Source: Venturia oleaginea (Eukaryota > Ascomycota > Dothideomycetes > Venturiales > Venturiaceae). From it: DNA of 64,000 nucleotides. A program made the translations under genes and the position numbers. The notes under the pieces were generated by a model. It did no database searches. It had not been told where the DNA came from and saw only the letters and a program-made list of their open reading frames with translations. The stretch covers positions 744,001 to 808,000 of the forward strand of contig JABMLP010000017.1 of NCBI GenBank assembly GCA_013176395.1, written 5' to 3'. Each line of letters opens with the position of its first letter. Positions within the stretch are counted from its first letter, which is position 1. Positions 32,198-41,745 of the stretch are shown here, one piece after another.

Positions 32198-33569
32198 ATG
32201 AAAAAGAAGCCTGTCGAAGCTTTGGAGAAAGCTGCCTCTCAGGCTCAATCTCACCATGTCACGATCCATACCTCCAACCTCTTCGATCCCAAGCAGAAGG
32301 CATTCCTGTCTAATCGATCGATAATCATAGACTCTACCACCGGACTGATCATGTCGATATATGCCCGTGACTCTGAGCCAAAAGCAAGCGGTACGAACTG
32401 ACATCGATCTTCGTGGCAAGACAGTACTCCCAGGACTTGTGGACGCGCATACTCACATCTTCCTTCATGCCTACTCTGAAACGCCCTCCATAAATCAAGA
32501 GCGCGATGAATCCATCGTCGAACGTATTCTGCGCGCAACAAACCACTGCCGAGCGGCATTGATGGCTGGCTATACCACATACCGCGACTTGGGTACCGAA
32601 GGCTTGGGAAGCGCGGATGTGGGCTTCAGAGATGCCGTGAACAGAGGCCTTATACCTGGGCCACGACTCTTTGTTGCGACTGAATGTATAGCATCCAGCG
32701 GTGGCTATGCGATATGCCAGGAGAATGAGCTGGGAGGCACCCGCGTCCCACGTCTCTCGGATCCAGCAGATGGGATCGAAGGATGCCGAGCAGCGGTACG
32801 AAGACGCATAGGAGCAGGAGCTGATATCGTCAAGTTCTATGCAGACTACCGTAAACGACAACGTAGATACCCTCCCTCCGCTTGGCCTGGCGCTCTGCCC
32901 ATACAATTTCCTCCTGGCGGCGAGGAGGGCAAGAACACCTCCATCCTCCTGAATGAGAGAAACCCCAATATCCCATTGTTCACACAGGAAGAGATGGATG
33001 CCATGGTGAAAGAGGCAAGGGTGTCTAAAACACCGATCGCCGCACATGCTTCTTGCCCTGAGGCTGTGATCATGGCCGCACGAGCTGAGGTCACCAGTAT
33101 TGAGCATGGATATGAGCCATCTGATGAGGCATTGAAAGCTATGAAGGAACATAAGGTCATTTTCGTGCCAACGCTAAGTGTCATTGAGGACAATGTTCCA
33201 CGCGATGGGACGCTAGAAGCAGTCCTTGCTCGTACTAAGAAAGCATTTGACCTCGGCATCAAGATGGCTGCTGGAGGAGATATCGGCGCCATTCCTCATG
33301 GTGACAATGCTAGAGAGTTGGAGCTGTTGGTTGAGGCAGGTATACCAACTGTCGATGTCCTACAGGCAGCAACACTGCATGGCTGGGAAGCCTGCGGTGG
33401 TGATCTCTGTGGTAGGAGGTTTGGGTGGTGGGAGAAAGGTGTAGCTGCCGATATCATCGCCCTCGATGGCGATCCAGTCAAGGATCTGAAAGCCTTTAGG
33501 AAGGTGGGTTTTGTCATGAAGGATGGCCGAATTTACAAGCAAGATGGAAAGCAAGTCAACATGACTTGA
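32198..33569 (+). pseudogene. amidohydrolase-superfamily enzyme with one frame break
   Basis: Metal-dependent amidohydrolase like fungal Xaa-Pro dipeptidase/imidazolonepropionase-type proteins. The N-terminal beta domain (TIHTSNLFDPKQKAFLSNRS, then IIIDSTTGLIMSIYARDS) is in the frame starting at the ATG at 32198. Near 32394 one surplus A moves the frame. The catalytic barrel continues as DIDLRGKTVLPGLVDAHTHI with the metal-binding HTH, then the Lys region (GADIVKFYADY), the AHASCPEA and SIEHGYE histidines, and the final Asp in AAGGDIGAIPHGD. All metal ligands seem present, so the lesion is recent or a sequencing error. The alternative start at 32361 would lose the small beta domain. Substrate unknown. 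Convergent with the P450 gene 160 bp away. Confidence 0.75.
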
Positions 33570-33728
33570 ACCTCCACTGTTTTCTTCATCAGGGAGAGGT
33601 TTCTTTGTTCCATTCCGTGCAAGATCATTGCCCTTTTATATGGATGCTTGCCTTAGTCGAATTTGACATTTCGCCTGGTATGTACATTTCTTTATAGTAT
33701 CAAGCCGGAAATGCCGATTAGCCAATTA

Positions 33729-35807
33729 TCAGTCCTTCCCCCTCGCCGTCCTAATCACCCGTCCAGGTACACTTCCTTTCGGCTTCGCACTCCCAAACAA
33801 CATCTGATAACAAGGTTCACCATCCATCATGGGCGCACCCTCAGGATACACAGGCACGAAATCAAAATCTCTCAATGTCAACGCCATGATAGCCTTCATC
33901 TCCAGACTTCCAAATTCGGATCCGATGCAATTCCTTGGTCCTCTTTCAAAGGCTCTCCACGCACCGTTCGGGATAGGCGGGAATGGCGAGTCTGAGTTGT
34001 ACCGCTCTGGTACGAACTTTAGGGGCTCGGGGAAGTACCGAGGATCGCGGCCGAGGACATAAGAGTCGGGCCAGACAACTGTGTCTTTCACTGGCTCGGT
34101 GGGATATCTTACTGCTGTTTCTGGGTCTGTGATCCATACGTCTTTGTTACCAACACGAACCGTGTTTGCTGGAGGGAAGAGGCGGAGTGATTCTTTCATT
34201 ATGCCGGTGCAGTATGGCATTTTGTTGAGGACGTAGGGATCTTCTCTTATCTTTTGAGCTGTCATGTCTAGGGAGGGCCCGAAGAGGGCGTCGAGTTCTT
34301 CGATGGCTTTTTGCCGAACGGAGGGGTTTTTGGAGAGGAAGTAGAAGATCATGGAGACGGTTGTGGAGATGGTGTCGTGGCCGGCGAAGACAAAGGTGCG
34401 GATTTGATCTATTGCTGATTGGCGGAAGGAGGCGTCCATCGTCCTTGTGGCATTGGATTTGGAAGCGATATCCATCCCACGAATTTCGGAATTGTAAGTG
34501 TCGAGGGCGACGTCAAGCATTGACTTCTTGCGAGTATGGGATTCATGTGCGCTGTCTGCTGACTTGGCGAAGCGGCGGTCGAGTTCATCGCCTATGCAGC
34601 GGTCGATTACTTGACTGTTTTTGTAGATCGAATACTGCTGAACTGGGTTGATGCCGGCGAATGGATTCGACCATGTATTCGACGACGAGAGGAAATGGAG
34701 TTGTGTCCGAAACGCGTCGACAAGCTCATTACTGCTTCGTTGGGAGTTCAAGCCCATATCTCTGTCATCACGTCAGCCACGGCACACAGATCCCCAGGCC
34801 GAAGAGATCTCACAAAACAAGTCTTCCGATAACATCAAAAGACAATTTCATAGCAAGACCCTCCATCTCAACAACCTCCCCACTCTCCGCAACCTCTTCC
34901 AGCACCTCCCCAAAAACCCTCACATCCTCCACAATCTCACTCATCACCGTCATCAAATACCCGATCGCAAAACCGGCGTTATAAACCATCCTCGCCTTCC
35001 TCCACACATTCCCATTCGCCGCCGCCATATTCTAACCCCTAGATGCTGTTTCAGATATTGCTTTACCATGGGGTGTTTGTCGAGGGAGTGTTTTACTGTT
35101 ACATGCTCGGCGAGGGGGGCGGAGCAGAGTATTAGAGTTGCGGGACCGATGGGGTAGACGTCGAAGTAGAAGAAGTTTGGGAGGTTGTAGGTTTTGCTGA
35201 GGTAGTGCCAGTAATGGTGTGGATGGACGTCGGGGGGGAGGGCGGCGGCCATTTTTATGGCGATGGGGAGGTGGCCTAGGAGGGGGTGGTAGGGGGGGCC
35301 GGGCTGTTGGGGGGTCAGGATTGGTAGGGATGTTTGGGGAGTTGAGGAGTTGAGGGCGTTTTTTGTAGAGGGAATTGGGAGATGGGTAGGAGGATGTATG
35401 AGACGGGGTTATGATGGGATTGAGAGAGTGGGAGGTTGGTTCTGGCGTGGTGAAGCATGTTGAAGAGGTTCGGGACGAAATGCGTGATGGGAAGTGAACT
35501 CAGTCGTATGACAGGTGCGATGAATAGGGATGTCAAGAGTGATGCTTCAGAACAACTCCCGAGACTTGTGAAAGCAAGACTTGAATAGGAAGATGAGATG
35601 AGAAAATTGTTCGATGATGAGAAGCGAATAGTAGTCCAACGAAGAAAGACTTGGTATGAAGATTTCTGAAGAGATAGAAATGTGACTTACCAACCCTATC
35701 ATAGCCCGCCGATGTTTATATAACTTGACAAGAAATGTGACAACGGCGAGGCCGATGATGGTCCCAATTGCAGTAGCCATCTGCTTTCTGGATATGGGAT
35801 ATTCCAT
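33729..35807 (-). pseudogene. cytochrome P450 with one frame break
   Basis: Starts at the ATG at 35807 with an N-terminal membrane anchor (ATAIGTIIGLAVVTFLVKLY). Proposed exons are 35807-35691, 35303-34814 and 34761-33729. The first intron is long (387 bp) but joins GL to PGPPYHPLLGHL, the usual hinge. In exon 2 a missing base near 35035 shifts the frame between KQYLKQHLGV and MAAANGNVWRKARM. Exon 3 has the oxygen-binding AGHDTIST, the ExxR motif ESLRLFPP and the heme loop FERGPRNCIGSEFG. Apart from the frame break the enzyme is complete. It would act as an ER-anchored monooxygenase. The neighbouring ABM and amidohydrolase genes suggest shared metabolism. Confidence 0.78.
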
Positions 35808-36380
35808 TTTGGAAGTATCTTGTTGTGGATCTATTCAAAGAAATGTGATGAAAATGGGAGAGGTCATGGCAATCACTCATCAAGGCGTCAATGAGCTTCG
35901 GGAAAGGTTCATAGGCCATCGAAGAGCGAGGTCACTTTTTCTTTTCCTTCCGAGAGTGCAAGCCATGCCAGTTTGGTAAGGCCGGTGCTACTAGTGGGCC
36001 GACCTACATGGACGGCACAACAACTCCATCAATCTTCATGCTGTTGGTCTCAGTCTTGTGAAGGGAAAGTCCGGGCTTTTCATGGCTAAGTCTTGCACAA
36101 GGCGGCGCCTCGCCCTCTCGATCAATGGCTTCGATAGGTGAGTTGTGGTGAATGGTATGCGAGATGGATCTGCACCTGCACGAATGGAACGACGCCTCCT
36201 GTTCTTTGTCCTCTGGATTGTTCGAGACATTGATATTGAAATAGTGGCTGGCAACTCGGAAACATCTGTTTGAAGTTACTTGTGCTTCGGTCAGCTGTCG
36301 ACCATGACGCCACCACGACTGTCCTCAGTCCATCCACCGCCAGAACTCCCTCAGCAAGGCACCGCAGTACAATCAACGAT
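35808..36380. other. intergenic, P450 promoter region
   Basis: 573 bp between the ABM gene end and the P450 start; no supported frame. Confidence 0.5.
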
Positions 36381-36840
36381 TCAATCGAAGTTGGAAGCCT
36401 TGGATATGAGGAATGCCCTTCCCACCCTCTGCAGGATCTTGTGCTCTCGCGGCTTGATGTACATGGGCTCAGTGATTGCAAAGTAGTCTTTGTAATAATC
36501 CATATCTAGCTGAACCTACTCTGCTATTAGCAACCAAATCATATCATCTTCGACGTCAAAAGCTCACGTTCATGAACCACGTCGGGGACACGTTCCTAGC
36601 ATCAAATCAGTTCGAACCACCCCCAACCCAAGGATGAACACACCAGTTTTCAACCCAACTTATCGTCCCCGGCGAAATTGGATCCTGGTACAACTCAAAG
36701 AAGGTGCATTCAGTCTCTGCAGTAACGTGATCGAAGGCGGACTTCATGGCGGCTAAGTACCTATCTACATTCTTGGGTTCGATGTAGACTGTCACGTGGA
36801 GACTGAAGGCGGCGATATTTGGAAGCTCTTGGTCAGCCAT
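36381..36840 (-). CDS. ABM-domain (antibiotic biosynthesis monooxygenase-like) protein
   Basis: Three exons (36840-36644, 36595-36568, 36509-36381) with 48- and 58-bp introns give 117 residues, the normal size for a single ABM domain. The ferredoxin-like fold pattern is visible: FSLHVTVYIEPKNVDRYLA, ETECTFFELYQDPISPGTIS, WVENWNVSPTWFMN across the first two introns, then DYYKDYFAITEPMYIKPRE. Members oxidise quinol or polyketide-type substrates or act as small-molecule chaperones, without a cofactor. Same strand as the P450, 573 bp upstream of it. All phases agree and no lesion was seen. The exact substrate is unknown. Confidence 0.78.
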
Positions 36841-37452
36841 TTCCGTTTCGAGAATTTCTTTTGGTAAATTTGAGAATGTTTGACGAGGATCGAGGAGAGA
36901 GGATTCGGAGAGGTCACATAGCTTTCGGCATCTTCCTCACGCTAAGGCGTAAGCCAGGAGTTGTGTGTTGTGCTTACATGCAGTAAACGTAGCACGCCGT
37001 CATCGGTTTCCTGCTCTAGTGAGCTTGTGATGCTCATTGCGACGGACAAGAACTGCATGCCAATCTTGGTGGCGTTCCTCTGCCGACCGTATGCGACGTT
37101 GCCGTGATCATTCTGGATGCCACCATCCTCGTAACGGATACGACTATAGGACCTCGTAACAGATCCGACTATAGGACCTCGTACCGGATCCGACTATAGG
37201 ACGTGCATGTCTCTCGTAGTTGACTGAGTGAGGCTGCCTATTGGTCCTTTTGGACATAGTAACCATGAATCGCATGAGCTCAGCATTCTTGCCTTACTTG
37301 ACATCAGAAGCCATAGTCGTTCTGCGTCATCGTGAGTCTATGGTATTTGATCATCTATACTTCCATCCCGTTCCTATCCCATGAATCGCTTTTTCCCCCA
37401 CAAATTTATCGATTTCAATCAAGAACTGCGATTCCAGCTCCCATTCAAACAT
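36841..37452. other. intergenic with a minisatellite
   Basis: Spacer with the 25-bp tandem repeat at 37128-37202; otherwise nothing recognised. Confidence 0.5.
37128..37202 (+). repeat. minisatellite, 3 x 25 bp
   Basis: Three head-to-tail copies of CTCGTAACGGATACGACTAT+AGGAC with one to three substitutions between copies; the first ends at 37152, the second at 37177. Confidence 0.9.
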
Positions 37453-38606
37453 TTAGGACTTCTGCCCCACAGTAGGCAGCAGCTGCGGCTTTGCGCTTTG
37501 CTGCAATTTAGCTAGCGTGTACACGATTCCACTCACGAAACCACATATAATCGCACTAACGCTTCCAAAAGTAACAGGGGCATCAAAAAACACAAGGCCA
37601 ACAATAGACAAAGGCAGCTTGTTCAAAGCGCCCACCATACTGAAGGTTGTGGAAGTGCCGACGCGCAAGCACCAGCCTTGCGTGTAGGAGATGAACACAG
37701 CCGACATGCCTGAAAACACCATAACCGAGATGATTGTGAAGCGCTGGTCCGGTGGGAAGTTCTTTGCCAGGTTTGCAGAAGACCAGTCCTCAAGAAAGAG
37801 GGATGCGACAAGGAGGACAGGAATAGGTAGAAGGTTGTTATAGAACATGGCTACATAAAATCAGCGCGTGTCCAGTTCGATTTGATATATTCGTTTGCAG
37901 ATACGTACTGTCAAGATCTTTAAACCCGAGGGCCTTGATCTTCTTTCGCAGGCTCAGAGTGAAGGCAGCGGCGCAAAAGCAGTTGATTGCCATCCACGTA
38001 TATCCAGCATTGAGCGTAGAAATGTTGCTGTGAGCCTGGGTGGTGGTTTTGGACGCAGTCAAGGCGTGCTGGATATCTGCCCAAGCTGCTACAATGGAGC
38101 TGAGAACCATGAGGCCAAAAGAGAAGAGGGTCATTCTCGAGACACTGCTGCCGCCAAACCACAGCATCTCAGCGTAGGCGGTGACAATAATGGCCATGTT
38201 CTTGAAGATAGTGTAGACGGGGACAGAGAGGTATTGGAGGGCTTTGGATCCGGTGTAGATCAATGCGATGAGGAGCAACGAGATGGGGAACCCTTATCAA
38301 CGAATTAGCATGGCTTCGGATCCCCAGTGCGATAGGATACATACATTTCTTAGCCTCGTCCAGCTTGAAGTCGCGGTAATGGAAGATGCCAATCGTTTTA
38401 CACGTCTGGACGGCGAGGAGGGCCACAGCGGACTGGACACACAGTAGGAGAAAGTTGAGGTTGAAGTTCATGCCAGACAGGACATATTTGTTGGTCACTG
38501 TCATCAATATCGAGGACGCGCAGTAACATAGCAGTGCAACTGTCGGGTTGTTGATGGCAGAGACGGAGGTGGTCGGGTCATCTTCTTTCTTCTTTTCGGA
38601 GGCCAT
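37453..38606 (-). CDS. vrg4: Golgi GDP-mannose transporter
   Basis: Three exons (38606-38345, 38292-37909, 37850-37453) with 52- and 58-bp introns give 347 residues. It carries the VRG4/GmtA pattern: a short cytosolic start, ALLCYCASSILMTVTNKYVL, about ten hydrophobic segments, and the signature FSMVGALNKLPLSIVG, which includes the GALNK nucleotide-sugar binding motif. The N-terminal FNLNFLLLCVQS is also typical. The protein exchanges GDP-mannose for GMP across the Golgi membrane and is needed for mannosylation of glycoproteins and cell wall mannans. All splice junctions keep phase. Normal length; no lesion. It is a housekeeping gene next to the P450/ABM group, probably unrelated to it. Confidence 0.9.
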
Positions 38607-39684
38607 TGTGATGGTAAGGAGGGTACGCGGTCGGTGGTGTTGATGAGAGACGAAGGATTGTCCTAACTACAGCCAGGGATAGGAAGTTCAGGGGCTTCGT
38701 AATCTTACACTAGAACTATTCTAGCCGGGGCAGGGCAATAGCAATGGCAATTTTGACTCTGGCACTCGAAGCTGTAAGATATAATCGCTATGGTCATTCG
38801 TCCAGCAAAACTATGTCCAAATATTACCATGACTTTCTCTGTATCTATCAAAAATCGAACATGGTCGGATCCGTTTCCCTGTCAATTGATCTCCCCGCCA
38901 CGAGGCGCCAGTAAATGAAGACACATTGCCATATGTGCGGCCTCCGACCCTTCAACAACAACAATCATCATCTTAACCCCGTCGACCATCATATCACCGA
39001 TCGTACGTATCGATAGTTTGAGGTTTGTGGTTGGCTACGGGCGTCAAGATTATTATTGTCACTAGAATCATGACTGACTTTGCTGCTGAAGGTAAGATTA
39101 TTATTGCTCCAGGAGTCAAGATTGTTATTGCCACTTGTCTAGCAATTCTTAGTTACAGGGACTAGGTTATTGCAATCAAACAGTACTCTCCAAAGACGAA
39201 CCCGCAGCCGAGAGCTTCAGTGGGCTTATTATCCCGCGTAGCCAACAAGCCCTTCAATCGAGGCTGAGCACGTACTACGCATATACCGTAATTCCTTGCA
39301 GCATTCGCTAGTGCCTCCTTTTCATACAAGACTCGTAGTCCTCGTATACAACTTCGTACTCGCATACTCCGTCCCAAAATCACGTTGCCTAAATTCCAAC
39401 GTAAGAGAAAGGGCCAAAAAGACTGAATAGATGCACGGCCATTTTTGCGAAGCCCCACGCGTGAAAATTCAATAACGCTGGAGAAGTTATGATACCGCAA
39501 ACACCAAAAGCTCGAGAATATATATATTACACAACGAGCGATTCTAATATCCTAATACAATTAACTTAATAATAGATCAGTTATCGCGATATTATTGCCA
39601 TTTTTTGTAGTGTTGATATACGTCTTACGTCTTTAAAGTTGCTTGGGGTAGTTTGTAGAGCTAGTATTCAAGTTCCTACGTCGT
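38607..39684. other. intergenic, AT-rich
   Basis: No gene supported. Around 39045-39140 three imperfect copies of a GTCAAGATTATTATTGTCAC-like word occur. The right half is AT-rich. Confidence 0.45.
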
Positions 39685-39939
39685 TGTCACGGTACGACCG
39701 CGGACAAGTCCTTCCCGCCGTTGGGGTGGCCCCACGGTACGTGATCAAGGCAGAACCGGAGTTCTGCCGAGGAAAGGTTTTAAAGCCTACATGGCTTCAA
39801 CCAATTCGTAGCTTTTTGAGCTACGTCCTGTCGTTAAACCTGCCTGTTTGTTTGCCTGCCAGTTCGTATATAGCCTGTTGAATGATACCTGTTCCTGCTG
39901 CTGCTCCTTCCTCCTGATACCCGAACCCGCCCCGTGACA
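39685..39939 (+). repeat. 255-bp solo LTR (copy B)
   Basis: Starts TGTCACGGTACGACC, ends CCCCGTGACA, and is flanked by a perfect 5-bp target duplication GTCGT (39680-39684 and 39940-39944). A promoter-like GTATATAG lies about 50 bp before the end. It aligns gap-free to the LTR at 17877-18131 with about 17 differences (roughly 93% identity). A single LTR with target duplication is the product of recombination between the two LTRs of a full element. Confidence 0.92.
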
Positions 39940-40751
39940 GTCGTGGTAGAATATTCACACGTTGGACTTGGAATGTACGGCTCAATTTCTCTCCACATCC
40001 AGTCTTTTTGACCCTTCCTCTTACGAGCCTCGGGGGAAACTTGGTGTTGAAAGAAAGCTAAGAGAAGGGAGATTAATAATTCTCGTAGGTTAAATAAATA
40101 TCTAATAAAAGATGTTCTACTGAGGAGAAATATCTATTGCGAAGAAGATTGTGAGGGTTGTATAAGTACGAGTGACTCGCAAATACAAGTGACTACGGTA
40201 TGTCGCCTCTTTTTCTTGGAAAGGGGAGGGTGAAAGGGCTATCGGTGTGAAGAGAGGAGGGAGCTGAACTATTGAAGACACGAGAGAATACAGACGATTT
40301 GCTTTCACTCTCTTTCCAGCGGGTGTAAATCTGAGCGCACTATTTCTCGTAGGCGTATATTTGATCCATGCACGCGCGCTCTGAAGAACGGTCTGTGCGC
40401 GGAGAGGAACATCAAACTCATGACTTAAAGTATTTAGGTCGCGGTACAGAATCTTCTGCGGGAGTCCTCAAGGTACAGGAGACGAGGCTCTTATCGATTA
40501 ACGCCAAGTGTCAACGTCTCAGTGAATAGCTGGACAAACTCAGGAATGAAACTGAAAGCCGATAATTGCATTTCCAAGACGATTCGTGCGCGACGACACA
40601 AATGAGTTTAATGAAACTATATACGTATGACACATAGCCATTAACAATATACATTCACCATACCAAACCTCCAACTCAACGGAACCTAAAACTCACTATC
40701 ACCAGAAATAATCTCAATATTTCCATCAAATACAGAATCTTCAGACTACGC
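39940..40751. other. intergenic with a degenerate repeat
   Basis: Contains copy 3 of the dispersed repeat (40345-40470). No gene supported. Confidence 0.45.
40345..40470 (+). repeat. degenerate dispersed repeat, copy 3
   Basis: Contains TTTGATCCATGCACGCGCGC, GGTCTGTGCGCGGAGAGGAA and CATCAAACTCATGAC, matching the copies at 10088 and 27264 in order and orientation. Confidence 0.5.
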
Positions 40752-41745
40752 CTAAATCAGTCTGTCAAAGGGGTTTAATTTCTAGAGAACTGGTTAGTAT
40801 CAAGTAGAACAAACACTAGCACAATCGAAGGAAATACCTTTGGGTTTGGAATGGTTGGCTTTGGGACTTTGGCGGGGATTCCCTTGACGAACCCAATTAA
40901 ATCTGGAAATTTGATCTTGGAACTGGTCTCAAGCTCAGCGATGGTCGTTGGCTCCGCGTCAACTTGGTCCCGACGAACAACAGTGTCTAGAACGACATCT
41001 TCAGTAACTACCGAGTCTTCTACGACTATGCCGTCGACAGCCTTGACACCGGGAATATCCAAACCCTGAAGAACCAGTTAGCGTCAGGTGTAACACTGGC
41101 ACAGTGGAAGGAAATACCTTTGGCAACGTGAAACCCTTGGGGAGCTTCAATCCCTTGAGAAACGAGAAGTAGTAAGGAGTTTTGCTATGGGGCTTGCCGG
41201 AAGCCTTGGTCTTCGGCTTCGGCTTCTCGTCTGGTTCGTGCCTACGTACAACCGCTTCGACATCGGGAGACGCATCGACGTCGGCATTGAGTTTCTTACC
41301 AATAGGTAGGCCGAGATCCTTGAACAAATCTGAGAGGGCAGGTGGGAGCTTGAATCCAGGTGGGAGCTTGAATCCAGGTGGGATCTTGAATCCTGGTGGG
41401 AGCTTGAATTCTGGTGGGAGCTTGACTCCTGGTGGGAGCTTGAACCCTTCAGGAAGCTTCAAACCATCTGGAAGTTTAAAGCCGTCTGGAATCTTTGGAG
41501 TCGGCTGCTTGGAAGTGGTGGGTTTCGGGGTTGTCGGCTCAGCAGGTTTGGGCTTCTCTCCTGGCTTCTCATCTGGCCCGTGTCGACGGTAGATGGCGTT
41601 GTCACCGAGGACGATAGCGTTGGATGATGGTTCAACAGGATATGCGAGGACCGAAGTGCTGATCTTGATTAGCCACTACTTGTTAGATATGGCGGGTAGT
41701 AGTTTACCTCAGCGTCGTAATGGCGAAAAGGGCGGTTACTCTCAT
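40752..41745 (-). CDS. secreted repeat protein with dibasic (Kex2-type) sites
   Basis: Four exons (41745-41708, 41658-41118, 41065-40838, 40781-40752) with introns of 49, 52 and 56 bp give 278 residues. A signal peptide (MRVTALFAITTLSTSVLA) is followed by RR at 37-38 and a second dibasic segment, VVRRHEPDEKPKP, both leading into a similar HxPDEKP stretch. A third, VVRRD, follows. Between them is a repeat of about eight FKLPPG-type hexapeptides (GFKLPPGVKLPPEFKLPP...). Dibasic sites next to repeats fit proteins cut by the Golgi protease Kex2 into secreted peptides. Introns 2 and 3 start almost identically (GTATTTCCTTC), so exon-intron units were duplicated. Function unknown; a surface peptide or effector is possible. 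Confidence 0.68.

Noticed and set aside
39162..39500. 112-codon minus-strand frame
   Set aside because: No protein-like pattern; lies in AT-rich spacer near a solo LTR.
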